From: Dactylonectria macrodidyma
Lineage: Eukaryota; Ascomycota; Sordariomycetes; Hypocreales; Nectriaceae
Assembly: GCA_020744425.1 (NCBI GenBank)
Contig: JAGMUV010000003.1
Coordinates: 868,001-932,000, forward strand
Direction: 5' to 3'
Length of the DNA stretch: 64,000 nt
Shown here: positions 35,798 to 47,309 of the stretch, one piece after another
Position numbering within the stretch: position 1 is the first letter of the stretch
Layout: the number at the start of each line of letters is the position of its first letter
Made by a program: the position numbers and the translations under genes
The notes under the pieces: model-generated
The model's input: the letters and a program-made list of their open reading frames with translations, nothing else
What the model was told of the DNA's origin: nothing
Database searches by the model: none

Positions 35798-37102
35798 ATG
35801 CTTCGAGCTGCTCGAGGCATCCCCAACCACCGCTTCGTCAACTCCATTGTCGTCGGTGGCGGGCCATGCGGCTTAGCTGTCGTGGGCAACCTGCTGGAGC
35901 AGAGACCCAACGGCCGACAACTATGGGTTGATCCCGTGTTCAAAGCCGGTCGAGTAGGAGACCGTTACAGAGAGGTGCCTAGCAACACAAAGGTCGACCT
36001 GTTCCACAACTTCGCTACTGCCTTGACGCCCTTTCGAAGGATCCTCGCCGCAGCGCAGAAGCCCAATGCCATCACCGCTCTCGAGCGTTTACCGCAGGAT
36101 CAGGGTTGCGAGCTGGGATACGCTGCCGATATGTGCCTGATGCTCACAGACGGTGTCGCTCGACATTTCGGTAATGTGCAGCAGCACCGTGGCAAGGTCA
36201 CTGCGGCCGTGTATGATGAGGTATGAGCGGCCCCATCTCCCACACACCACCAACCAAGCTCACAATCCACACTCCAGAATGCGAAGCTTTGGACAGCTGT
36301 CTTAGACGGCAAAGATCTTGTCAAGACACCACTGCTTGTGCTGTGCACCGGCGCCAGTCCAATTGAGAATCCCCTGCCTGCTGTTGAGAAGCTACAGCAA
36401 ACCTTAGAAATGGTGCACCTCGACGTTGCGCTCGCACCATCAGTGCTCGCTAAGAGAATTAAGTCAGATGCCACAGTTGCTGTCGTCGGCGCCTCGCATT
36501 CTGCCATCTTGGTGCTGATGAACCTCTACAACATGGCCTCAAGCACGCACCCGAACCTCAGGATCAAGTGGTTTACCCGGCACAAGGACCTGTCGTACGC
36601 CAAGGATATGGACAGCTGGATTCTTCGAGATAACACTGGCCTCAAAGGGCAAGCTGCTCAGTGGGCACTGGAGAACCTGGAAGGCGAGGCTTTCGCAAAT
36701 AGCCCCGTGAGCAAGGTCATGACGAAACTATGGACACCCCGTGGCGAAGAGGACCAGATCTATCGCGCTGAGCTCCCCAGCTGTACCCATATCATCCAAG
36801 CCATCGGCTACAAGGGGAATCCTATTCCCAAACTGAGTGTTACCGAATCGGCCGATACGAAACCTGAGCCACTGGCGATTCAACATGACGATCTGACGGG
36901 TCGCTTCTTTTCAAATCCCGCGACCTCCTCGAGTTCGAATGGTCGGCAGTATGTTCCTGGACTTTTTGGAGCTGGAATTGCCTTCCCAGAGCGCGTGACG
37001 GACCCGCTAGGAAATGTCGAGCATGCGGTCGGCTTCTGGAAGTTCATGAGATTTCTTCGACAAACAGTCCCTCAATGGGTTGACCAGACTAAGACTGCAT
37101 AG
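35798..37102 (+). CDS. FAD/NAD(P)-binding oxidoreductase
   Basis: Two exons, 35798-36220 and 36278-37102, join in phase 0 and give 415 residues. The N-terminal Rossmann motif is SIVVGGGPCGLAVVGNLLE (FAD). A second nucleotide-binding motif, VAVVGASHSAILVLMNLY, lies near residue 205 and would bind NAD(P)H. Conserved later blocks are THIIQAIGYKGNPIP and VPGLFGAGIAFPERVTDPLG. The layout is that of two-dinucleotide-binding flavoproteins, including pyridine nucleotide-disulfide oxidoreductases and flavin monooxygenases. No redox-active CxxxxC disulfide is seen, so a monooxygenase-like or reductase role is more likely than a disulfide reductase. First gene of island A. Substrate unknown. Confidence 0.82.
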
Positions 37103-37487
37103 ATTCGTTAGCGTTGCAAACCAGGTTCTCAAGGGAATAGAAAAGATCCGAATCATAGACTTTGACAGTTATCTATGTGCCCGAATAGCATTTTGATCAG
37201 CGGTTGAGAGTTGGCCGTCCAATAAGGATCCTGGTTCATGTACAGATTGGTGGTCCGTAATCCATTGTGACGAGGGCTCCCTCGAGAATACGACGCTGAG
37301 TCGTTCAAGTAATCCCAAGGTAGAAGTCGGAATTCTCATGGATCTCTCTCTTACGACGTCCGTGAGTCACTTGATTCTGGGAAGGTACAGACTAGTAATC
37401 GTTGGAAAGCGGCGTTTGAAGATGTACGTGCAAGGTGACTGTGTTTGCTCGTTATCGTGGCTGGCAGAATTCATGATTGTCTAGTTC

Positions 37488-37512
37488 CTCGGAGCCATTT
37501 GTGGGCTCCGAG
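37488..37512. repeat. 9-bp perfect inverted repeat with 7-nt spacer
   Basis: CTCGGAGCC and GGCTCCGAG are exact reverse complements, separated by 7 nt. The arms contain CGG/CCG triplets, so this could be a dimeric Zn2Cys6 site or a hairpin. About 400 bp upstream of the MFS start. Confidence 0.6.
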
Positions 37513-37698
37513 ATAACGGGACAATCCTCTTTAGAAAAGGCTCTCTCTTCCCCGCAGATCAACGTTTGCCGCTATCTCTGATTGCACATGAACATGCCAT
37601 TGCGATAAAGATGGGTTCGTCGGAGGCGCCTCCGGAGTTGATCCAATCAGAGGTCTTGGTTAGGCTCTGATCGGTGGACACCCATTAGACTGTCAATC

Positions 37699-37708
37699 CG
37701 GAACTCGG
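37699..37708 (-). promoter_or_regulatory. Putative island A operator, copy 2
   Basis: CGGAACTCGG on the plus strand, the exact reverse complement of the copy at 35023. It lies 202 bp upstream of the MFS start at 37910. Confidence 0.55.
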
Positions 37709-37909
37709 AGGAGACCCGGCCGGGTGCATGTTGAGAGTAGATGGCTGAACTCATGCTAATCACAGGCGATACAGAATGAAGCGATTTGATGTTAAAGGGA
37801 TACGACTGCTTGCAAAATTCTCAAGTTCGAATGCACAGAGAATTGAGCAGGTGTACCAACCACAATCGGAACTGATTGACCACCAAGGCTTCCTCAGCAG
37901 TCGACGAAC

Positions 37910-39762
37910 ATGACGGAAAAGATACCAAGCGACGACAGCAAGGTCGCCGACGACATCGCCATGACCGAGAATGGAAAATCGCCCGATGATTTCCTGGAGG
38001 GCATCGTTGATGTTGCCCCAGAATACTCAGACCAATACTTCAGAAAACTCCGCTGGAAGATTGACCTCTGGCTCTTGCCACTGATGTGGTTCTGCTACGG
38101 CACGCAGCAGGCCGATAAGACATCTCTCAGCGTCCAAGCCGTCTTCGGGATTCGAGAGGATACGGGCCTCGTCGGCGAGCAGTTCAACTGGCTCAGCACC
38201 GTCTTCTACCTATCCTACATGGTTTGCGAAGCCCCCGGAAACTGGCTGATGCAGAAATGCCACACGGGCAAGTTCCTGTCCACGGTCATGGTTCTGTGGG
38301 GCGTCATTGTGCTGTGCGTCGCCTTCGCCAAGAACTTCACGCACCTCATGATCCTTCGCACTCTGCAAGGTGGCCTCGAGTGCACGATTTCGCCGACATT
38401 TATGTTGATGACGGGAGCGTGGTACACGTCACAGGAGCACACTCTCCGCTCGCTCATCTGGGGAACCTCTAATGCGGGTATGAACATCATTGCCGGCCTG
38501 AGTATGTACGGCATTGGCCTGCATGCGGAGAAGAACCCCGACGGCTTGGCTCCAGTAACGTGCCCTGGACATTCTTTGACGTGAGAGCAGCTGCTAATAA
38601 AAAATGTGTTTAGTGGAAGGGAATCTCGTTTTTCCTCGGATCCTTGACCATCCTCTTAGGTATACTGGTTTGGTTTATCTTGGGTACCCCACGAGAGGTG
38701 CGGTGGCTGAGTGAGGATGAGAAAAGAGCTGCCATTTCTCGGGTCATTGCAAACCAAACAGGCTCCGATCGACAGAAGCGTGAAGAGTTCAAATGGGATC
38801 AGGTGTGGGTAACATTCAAAGGTATGTCTTCACCTTCAATCTGGGGACTGGGTAGAGTGCTTTATAACTGCCTCTGCTGTCGCGCATGTTGTGCTCCGAC
38901 TGACATCTGGGTGTGCAGACCCGCAAACCTACTTCTTCTTTTTCGTGACCATCATCAATGCCCTCCCCAATGGAGCCAACACCACCTTTTCAAAGCTCAT
39001 TTGGCAATCATTCGGATTTACCTCACTGGAAACCCTTCTGAAGGGATCGACTCCTTACTACTCTTTCGGGATTTGCTGGTTTTTGACTGTCGGAATTATC
39101 ACATTCAAGAAGCCAAATTTCAGATGTAAGTTGTCATGTGCCACCTTGAGAAGCTCGTTCTTACACACATAGTCCTCATGATGATGTTCTCGCTCGTCCC
39201 TGCCTTCAGTGGGATGATGGCTCTGTCTTTACTCCCGACTGATAGCATGAAATGGACTAGGTGGGGAATGTATATGCTTCAAGTCTTCGGGACCTTGCCT
39301 GGACTAAGTAGGACTCTCATGACTTCCATAGGCTATTACACAGCTAACCATTGACGTAGTGATCTGGACGTTCCTACCCTCCAACGTCGCGGGCAGAACA
39401 AAGAAGACGGTCACTGCTACAGTCCTCTTCATCGCCTACTGTGTCGGAAACGCCGTCGGAGCTCAAATGTTTGTCGCATCGGACGCTCCTAAATACGTTC
39501 GAGGTATCACCGCCTGTGCGGTTCTTTACCTCGTTGAGTTTTGCAGCATGGGACTATGGAGATTCTACTGTGAGTTGTGCAGGACCACAACCGCATCTAC
39601 CGAGACTAACAAAAGTATTTAGACATCTGGGAAAACAAACGACGAGCCAAGATTATTCAGGAGCAGGGTATCTCGGAGGAGGAGAGTGAGCGCCTTGGAA
39701 AGGCGAATGCGGAAGCTGACATGACTGACCAAGAGAATATCCATTTCAAGTACAAGTACTAG
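37910..39762 (+). CDS. MFS carrier, Dal5/allantoate-permease type (island A)
   Basis: Six exons: 37910-38554, 38614-38821, 38919-39125, 39173-39307, 39360-39569 and 39623-39762. Phases agree and total 514 residues. The entry to TM1 is RWKIDLWLLPLMWFCYGTQQ followed by ADKTSLSVQAVFGI. Further family blocks are LSTVFYLSYMVCEAPGNWLM, LRTLQGGLECTISPTFMLM and WYTSQEHTLRS. The C-terminal half shows FFFFVTIINALPNGANTTFS and WTFLPSNVAGRTKK, both usual in this family. It ends in a hydrophilic tail. It is predicted to import an organic anion at the plasma membrane, most simply the substrate of island A. A regulon motif sits 202 bp upstream. Confidence 0.9.
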
Positions 39763-40122
39763 GAGGATAGGGTGGGTAGGGTGTGCTCGACTAACGGGCT
39801 TGGATATGATGAAAAATGCTTCAAGTTTACAATTCACTTAGTTAGAAAACTTTTATACAAACTTTTGGTCTCAAAGCGTTGGTAGGGTTTGAGGTGGCTG
39901 ATGCACATGACTGATGTAGAGGTAGTGGATGCATGTTGCTAGACAGATGCCTAATTGAAATTTACCTGAAGAGAATATTGCAGGCAGTAGCTCGTGACAA
40001 GGACCGGATGCCAGTGTTGTTGCGAGGAAATGAAATTGTTTTGCCAAGTAATACTTAACGCATATTCACACACATAGATGATACGAAAGTTTCTAGGCAA
40101 GTTCTCGATTCGTCCAAATGGT
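39763..40122. other. Convergent intergenic region
   Basis: Holds the 3' ends of the carrier (plus) and the carboxylesterase (minus). No gene seen. Confidence 0.5.
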
Positions 40123-41875
40123 CTATGAACTGGACTGGTCGTCCCCGGCAAAGACTTTTCCAATCCTCAGGATCTCATCCCACCGCTCGTCCTTCTCGAC
40201 CTCTATTTTCGCTTGCGATGTAACTACCTTCATTTCATCCAGCTTTCTGGTCCCAAAGTCGTATTCTTCGCAGTGATTCACGAATGCAACTAATATTTCG
40301 ATCCATTCTTTCATTAGACGCTTCTCATCCGGCGTTGGACCGTGGCAGATGGAGAAGCTAGCGATCATCAGTGAGTTGAAGCATGGGATATGGAACAACT
40401 ACTCACTTCCAAAAAGGCTTGTCCATGGCGTGCGCAACGCCGAAAGACATGGGTGCTATTTTCTCGTCTATGAACGATAGTCGATAGGCAATTTGGTAGC
40501 GCCACGTGTCTTGTATATTCACCCCGTTTGCTACGAGGTGCTTCAAGAGAGCTCTAGATGGTGCACGGACCTGGCCGTCTGAGATGATTTGGCCTGCAAA
40601 TGCGCGTTTGGTCAGCGTGTCGTTGCTTCACTTGAGGGGGGAGCGCTGCATTGCGTCGACGAAAGTCTTACCAAATAACGTCTTCCATTCCTCTAGATTT
40701 TCCGATTTTGGCAGCCCGTAGCACTGTAATATTCGGTTTGTGACTTCTGGTGCGTAGTAGTTCGAGACTTGAAGCTGAAGAGCCTCTATTGTAGGTTCTG
40801 TCGGACCATTGTATGCAGAATACAGCGTCTCCTCATTGAGCACCTCACCAATCAAGATCCGGTACCCCCTTGCATTGAATTCATCGGCAAACTCTTGGCT
40901 TTGAAGGTACTCAAACATGCCGGTGTGAATAAAAATACCATCTGTGATAGGACGGAAAGTATGTTGCTTTAGATGTGGAATGGCCTTGACAAGATCCAGG
41001 GCGCTGATCTGTCGCAGGCGTGCAAGCTTCCTCTCTGGTGAAAGAGAGACTTCGATCTTAAAATGCGCGCAAAGTTCGCCAAACTGCTCTGTCCCATCAG
41101 CTAAGGACTTGGGTTGGGCTGGTATCGCATTTGAGTCCATGAAGATGCGTCGGAAAAGCGAGGTTTTTGGGCCAGGCTTGCGAAACTCATAGAGCATCTG
41201 GGCTTCGACACTATACGCACCCGCGCTCCGACCAGCAAGAGTGATGTTATTCGGATCGCCTCCGAACAAGGAAATGTTGTCTTTGACCCATACTGCAGCC
41301 ATGCGTTGGTCCCATAGCCCGAAGTTTCCGCCGGAATCGCCACCGCTTTCACTTAAGAGGGCATGACCAGAAAGAAAACCGAAGACGTTTAGTCGGTATC
41401 CTATCGCCACGACGATGGCATTTAGTCCACCGGTAGATATCATCTCTGTTGGATCCATGCCGGGCTCTTGTGACGGATCCCCCATTTGGAACCAACCGCC
41501 ATGCAGCCATAGCATGACTGGCCATTTCTTCCCGCCATCATGATCCTGCGGAACGGGAGTCCAGATGTTGACGAAAAGACAATCCTCGCTGTAGGTGCCG
41601 GAACCACCCTCGGCATCTCCAATGTGGAATGCCTTTTGTGGACAAACGGTCTTGAAGCTAGTGGCGTTGTATGCGCCTCCATCAGCTTCACTGTACGTAT
41701 AAGAAGCTGGTAGCGGTCGCGGCTTTCTCCATCGATATTCTCCTATGGGAGGGAGGGCGTAAGGAACACCGGCATAACGGCGAGACTTGTCCTCGAATTG
41801 TAGGCCGCGAATGGCACCCTTGTCGCCAAGGCTAAGCTCGAAGGGTGTCTCGTTATACGAAATAGAGTTCCCCAT
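40123..41875 (-). CDS. Type-B carboxylesterase (island A)
   Basis: Three exons, 41875-40672, 40593-40407 and 40357-40123, give 541 residues. Alpha/beta-hydrolase marks are the opening RYAGVPYALPPIGEYRWRKP, EDCLFVNIWTP, the oxyanion block MLWLHGGWF and the nucleophile elbow GRSAGAYS with Ser217, where Arg replaces the usual Glu. A probable catalytic Glu lies in GEVLNEETLYSA and the catalytic His in SFGVAHAMDKPF, encoded by exon 2. There is no signal peptide, so the enzyme is probably intracellular. It shares a 453-bp divergent promoter with the aminotransferase, with a regulon motif between them. Predicted to hydrolyse a carboxylic ester. Substrate unknown. Confidence 0.88.
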
Positions 41876-42328
41876 TGTGAGAGCAGGATTGGTAATTGCT
41901 CGATGGTGTTGTTAATTCATCGACCCGTGAAGCTCAGCACCAGGTAGAGAAAGCAAGCACTGGTTAGTCGTAGAGACCTAATCATTGCGACAATATCCTC
42001 TAAAGTTGCCGAACATGCCCGAAACAAGAATGATAAGAAGCTCCGAGCCGTGTTTCCGAGATCCGTACCGCAGGTAGGTTGTCACTTGTGGGTTATCAGG
42101 CCCACCCAAACGGGGCAACTTTGTTCGGATCTCCGGCCGATAACGCAGTTCCCACATAGTTCCCCATCCTTCGATTTGTGCAAACACTTGTTGGTCGTCA
42201 TTATCGATTGCTTCGTCGGATATATTGACCCAGGGCAATAAGAGACACACTAGCCACTCAATTTCGGTATCGCTTCTCTAAACAAAGCATAACCGTTCCT
42301 TGACTGAGGAGTCGAGAACATCTGCAAG
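41876..42328. promoter_or_regulatory. Divergent promoter, carboxylesterase / aminotransferase
   Basis: A 453-bp region between the two start codons. It carries CCGAGATCCG at 42056-42065, a neighbouring CTCCGAGCCG, and CTCCGGCCGATAACGCA near 42131. Parts of the last word recur upstream of the aldolase gene. Confidence 0.6.
42056..42065 (+). promoter_or_regulatory. Putative island A operator, copy 3
   Basis: CCGAGATCCG. It lies 181 bp from the carboxylesterase start and 264 bp from the aminotransferase start. Confidence 0.5.
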
Positions 42329-44201
42329 ATGGGTAGCATCAATCACCACCCGGAACCTGTGGATCTGTCACACCACATTAACTCGAAGAGTAAAGCTCGG
42401 CATCCATCGCCATTGAAAGATATCATCAAGTTCATGGGATTGGATGGCATGGTCAGCTTGGCGGGCGGTATGTTTAGAGAGCGTTTAATCGCGGGCATGG
42501 CTGAGCGTCAATATCACAGGGCTCCCGCACCCATCACTCTTTCCACTGGAACAAGTCAAATTCGATTGCCTCACACCGTCGGCTTCTTTATCCAATGACC
42601 GCGACGTGGGAAACATAACGACGGAGTCGCCTAGCATCACGGTTGGTCGGGGATCAACCCCCGGCGACCTTGATCTCACCCAATTTCTACAATACGGTGC
42701 GCAAGACTTAGATGATTATGGTCAAAAGACCTGTACACTGACAACAAAGTCCAGGCTCTGGGACTGGAAACCGCCAGTTGATTGAGCTCTGCAAAGAGCT
42801 GACGGATCAAGTTCATACGCCTCCACGCCCGTACGATAGCCTCTTGCACATTGGAAACACCAATGCTTGGGCAAAAGTGGTCGGGATGCTCTGCGAAGAC
42901 GACGACATGGTCATCGTTGAAGAGTTCACGTACCCATCAGCTCAGGCACTTTGGATCCCGTTAGGAATCAAGGCAGTACCCGTGTCTGCAGATGCGGAGG
43001 GCATGCAGTCCAAAGATTTGCGAGATCTTTTGGTGACCTGGGATGTGAATAAGAGAGGAGCCAAAAGACCCACAGTGTGAGTGTTGCAATCTCAATACAC
43101 CCACCTGTAAAGGGTGATAAGACTGACGTGCTGCAGTTTGTATCTCGTCTCGGTTGGTTCAAATCCTACTGGCGTCACGATATCAGCGCAAAGACGCAAA
43201 GAGATTTATGATATATGCGTCGAGTTTGGTAAGTACACAGGTCTTCTCGCATATGATTGCTTCTGATAGCAGACAGACATAATACTGGTCGAGGACGACC
43301 CATATTATTTCTTGCAGTATCCGGGATACCAGCCTTCTTCTGAGAAAGCAGTTTTCCAACCTAAGAAGACAGAAGACTTTCTGAAAACGCTGATTCCTTC
43401 TTTCCTGTCAATGGATACTCAAGGACGTGTGATACGCCTTGACTCTTTCTCCAAGACAGTATTTCCTGGCCTGCGTCTGGGCTACTTCATTGCCAACCCA
43501 ATCTTCATTGAGCGTTTGCTCCGCGCCTCGGAAGTGGAAACCCAGGATCCGGCTGGCCTGAGCGAAGCTTTTGTGCTCAGTCTTTTGAGTCGCTGGGGTA
43601 TCGACGGATATCTGACGTGGCTCCAAAACCTGCAATTCCAATATCAAACTCGACGGAACTGGTTATTGGACGCTTTCTACGCGAATTTCACAGTCTTACC
43701 TGCTGCCAAGTCGCCATTGCCCGATGCACAAGGGCTAGTAGCTTGTGTAGAGGACAAAGCGAATGGAAGCTTGCAACCTGTTTTCAGCTTTGGTGACCCC
43801 GAGGCTGGAATGTTTGTGTGGTCCAAGTTCTACTTCCAAGACGTAGAGCGATTCTCCGAAATCGAGAAGGAGTCGGTTCAGGATCCGGAACAAACATTCG
43901 CTGAGGAGCTATGGAAAGCGTGGGCTACAGAGTTGGTACTCTTGACGCCGGGATCATACTATCATCCTTGGCAAGGAGCAGACAAAGTAACTACAAAAGC
44001 GCGGGGAGCTGACCCTCGGACGGCACATTTTCGTTTCTCATTTGCGACGCCGTCGGTAAGTGAAGACGAAAACTCTCCTTCATTGAGCTAGTGCAAGTAA
44101 CTGATTGGAAATAGGAGGAGCAGATACACTTGGGTGTCAAGCGTATGAGAAAAGTGGTAGGCGACTATTGGGAACAAAAAGCCACGGTCAATGATCACTA
44201 A
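42329..44201 (+). CDS. Fold-type I PLP aminotransferase, Aro8/kynurenine type (island A)
   Basis: Six exons: 42329-42467, 42520-42696, 42755-43076, 43137-43228, 43277-44055 and 44115-44201. Together they give 531 residues in consistent phase. Family marks are HPSPLKDIIKFMGLDGMVSL, LAGGLPHPSLFPLE, GSGTGNRQLIELCKELTDQV, the segment NTNAWAKVVGMLCEDDDMV, SVGSNPTGVTIS, LVEDDPYYFLQYP and the PLP-lysine block RLDSFSKTVFPGLRLGYF. TAHFRFSFATPS holds the substrate-carboxylate Arg. The family transfers the amino group of aromatic or other large amino acids, or 2-aminoadipate, to 2-oxoglutarate. In island A it would produce a 2-oxo acid that the nearby aldolase could cleave. Amino-acid specificity is not visible. 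Confidence 0.9.
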
Positions 44202-44674
44202 GAGAGAAAATGAGAAAAAGAAAGTAGTATTATACTTTCTTTTAAGAACGGTGACAGCTATCTGAAACCAGGTACCATTTTCTTGAATGTGATATACAGG
44301 CGTGAGTGATACCTACAGTTGTTCAGAGCCTAGTCGGATGAAAACCAATTGGTGGGTAAGGTGGTTGACTTTATGCACCCCAAGAATCGAGAAATTCCAT
44401 CCCTGATGGCTCGAAATCAGGTAGCTCAAAGCCGGGGAGCTCAAAGTTTGACATTTGAAACATTGCGAATGGGTGTCACATCTATCAACTGTTGAGACTG
44501 AAGATAAAGTCTCAAAGGCTCGGATCTCTAATAAACCGGTCTCAAAGACCCGGCTTCCTAACAAGCCGGTCTCGAAGACCCGGATCCCTTGGGATCCGGT
44601 CTACCGAGAACCTTATCATAGCTATGAGGGCAACCTACAAATAGGTCTGCCGCGAGCCCTCAGTTAGATAGAAA
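44202..44674. other. Convergent intergenic region with structured repeats
   Basis: Between the 3' ends of the aminotransferase (plus) and the Zn2Cys6 regulator (minus). It contains an AGCTCAAAG word twice and a 30-bp tandem repeat at 44511-44600. No gene is supported. Confidence 0.5.
44511..44600. repeat. 30-bp tandem repeat, three diverged copies
   Basis: Units at 44511-44540, 44541-44570 and 44571-44600 each begin CTCAAAG or CTCGAAG and end in CCGGT, with a central CCCGG or CTCGG. Internal palindromes occur, for example CGGATCCC-TT-GGGATCCG in the third copy. The unit length is a multiple of three and stays open, but no gene is recognised. Confidence 0.8.
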
Positions 44675-47309
44675 TCAAGAGCTTCTACTTACATCACAAT
44701 GCACCCTTCCTATCAGATGCAACAATGGGTCTGAAACCTGCCAGCTTTGGTTTGAGCTTGAGGTATTCCGTTTAGGGTGTTTTAGGAGCTGCTCAATGAT
44801 TGCCCTTCCCCTTGCTGCTCCTGACCATGTAGCCTCAAGCTCTTTCAAGAATCGCACGCATTTCTCGATGTCCTCCTTGACCTCTGCAGTGGGCTGCTCC
44901 TGCATAAGCACTCTATCGGTCGAATTAGCCTGATAGTGTGGTTTGGGTAATGTTGGATAAGCTCACAAAGTTAGACCGGAGAGAGTCAAATAATGAACGC
45001 AGAAAGCTAGGTGGTGAGATGGTGGCACTAGCTCTTGCACAAGTTCTGCCGCGTTGATGCAACTGCGCGCAGCGCTGATGCATTGTGGTAGAGGATCAAT
45101 ATCAATCGTTGACGAATCGACATTGCGAGCCAGCGTTCTACACCTTTTGGTTAGGGGCCTGAACTGTTGCGAAGCCTCATGATTTTCTCACCTATATAAG
45201 TTCAAGAGTGATCCGGCATGTACGATAAATAATATCACACACATTGTCAGATTTGGGCCACGTTCAAGAGTGCTGAAAGAAATGTCAGCAAACCACTCGT
45301 CGTTTTGTTTTCCAACCCAATCCATGTTGAAAGTGTGACATGGGATCAAAGGACATACTTCGCAGAGAATCGAATCTCATCCGGTAAGCTAGTCAGCCAC
45401 TCATCAAGCGACTTTTCTAGCTTCGCAACGTATTTCATATGACGGCTTGCCCCTTCCGGTGTACCAAGACTAGCCAATCGAGACGGAGAATGAAGGCTCT
45501 GAATCTTCCCAGATATATGGCACAATTGAGCAAATGCCAAAAAACCCGAGAGTGGTAATGTTGAGGCTTCCCGACGGAGCAGCAATTCTGGATGCTCGCA
45601 CGCTTTCTCAAGTTCTTCATCAGCAACGGCCAGAGGTAGCGCACAACGCCAATCTGTGTCATGTGCTGCCATAGGCCGTCCTAGGCTGATAGATACCACC
45701 CTTTGAAACAGTCAGGCTATTCTCGAGGTGGGTTAAAGCTGAGATATTACCTGTCGATGCAGTATATGCTCCACCAGACCCGACGTGATATCTCCTTCTT
45801 TAGCATGTTCGCCGGCGAATGCGTGGAGGATTTGTCACGCGTTGGCATCTATTACCATAAGTATGTACTGTCAAAAAAGCGAAATGGAAGCTACTTACAA
45901 GGCCGCTGAGATGCATACCAAGATCCTGGGCTGCTCGCACTGCCTGTCCCGCGAAATGCCAGCTCGTTGACAGTGTGTTCCAGCCAGCGCAGCACATGGA
46001 TAGAAGTGCTAAGCACTGAACCCGCTCGAGGCTTGCTTCCCCATTCATACTAAATTGTAGAAGGAGCGCTTTTTCGTAATAATCTAAGCCAGAGAATTTG
46101 GAAGGATTTCCATCAGATGGGATCAAACTCGAGGCGCAGGCACAGACCGCGAAAAACACGGACAGGAACCTCTTGTCTGGCACGGTTTTTTCTGTTCGAG
46201 CCGCGTTCATGCTTTTATACTGTGCCATGAAGTGAGGTTTGTACAACACTGGAAAAGTAAAGTGAAACTGATCAAAATAGAGTCCAATGAGAAGGTCAGC
46301 GACATATCGAGGTGGACACTTCAGGTCCTCAGGCTTAGGTAAATAGGGCAATTCACGCCACTTCTGGCCGTGGACGAAGAAGGGTATCTCGAAGCTGGGG
46401 TTGGCATTTTTCCAAGCTGGGATTTCCTTGCTGTTACTGCCATATGCAGGGGACTCTGAGGCTAGGGACTGTCCCGGCGTGATACTCTGCACGGCTTCCA
46501 CTAGCATGTTATTGGTGGCGCCTCCGATGAATCTGTGCTACTAGTTAGCTGGCCTCACGACTTTGTTCAAGTCTGTTATCGTGGCGTACCTCAGGGCCCC
46601 ATATGAATCAGTAACAAGCGAGCCAAACCTTCCAACTGTAGGGTCGTCTGATGTATTCTGGCAGTTTGATTCGCTGAGCTCATCATCAATCTCTTCGTCA
46701 ATGCTTGGAGCGCGAGGGCTGGTATTTTCGCCCATGGCTGTGGGGACCATGCGCTCGACATCCGACATGGCGTTGATCTCCAAACCTGTACATGGAGCCA
46801 ATTGCGCTGTATCTCCAGAACCCGGCAGTGACTGTAAGACATGGGCAGCATGTTGTAGCTCCTCGCCGGCTGATTTGTGGAGGGATGAATGTTGATCCTT
46901 TGGAAGAGACTCAATTACGCCAACAAGCTGAGCGACTAAGCCTTCTAGCCTGTAGCAGAATGAGTCCAGCTGCTGGCAACGAGCTTCTAGCATCATCCCA
47001 TAGCTGTGATCTGTTAGTGATTGCGTGGCTGGGGAGACCTGGAAATGAGGTGCTTGCGGCTGGTCGCGGCATTATCGTTGCTCCCTGGGTATTCACATGG
47101 AGTCTCTCGTGAGCTGCAGTTGTGACAGGGGTTATTGCCGTCGCATTTCACCTATCACATTCCTAATTAGCAACTTTCCTCAATTCTAGGGTAAGACGCC
47201 GGGGGTTTCTGAAGCCAATCAAAAACTCAAAGCAACGTACCTTCTTGCGACGACATGCCACGCACGCTTGCCACACCCGGCCCGGTGCGTCACTTGACTC
47301 CTTTGCCAT
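44675..47309 (-). CDS. Zn2Cys6 transcription factor of island A
   Basis: A multi-exon minus-strand gene. Exon 1 (47309-47241) encodes MAKESSDAPGRVWQACVACRRKK. Exon 2, from 47151, continues VKCDGNNPCHNC and SSRETPCEYPG, completing a C-x2-C-x6-C-x5-C-x2-C-x6-C binuclear cluster. A possible linker coiled coil (EARCQQLDSFCYRLEGLVAQ) follows. The Fungal_trans regulatory domain has the segments FIGGATNNMLVEAVQSITPG and RYVADLLIGLYFDQFHFTFP, then QRVQCLALLSMCC-like helices and a C-terminus that ends near 44675. Middle exon junctions were not all fixed. It is the best candidate for binding CCGAGNTCCG (CGG-N4-CGG). It is divergent from the aldolase gene. Confidence 0.85.

Larger units (their letters stand above)
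37103..37909. other. Promoter region of the island A carrier
   Basis: No gene. It holds an inverted repeat at 37488-37512, a GATAACG word directly beside it and the second CCGAGNTCCG motif at 37699-37708. Confidence 0.5.

Noticed and set aside
44511..44600. CRISPR-like reading of the 30-bp repeats
   Set aside because: The copies are directly adjacent with no unique spacers, and the host is a eukaryote.
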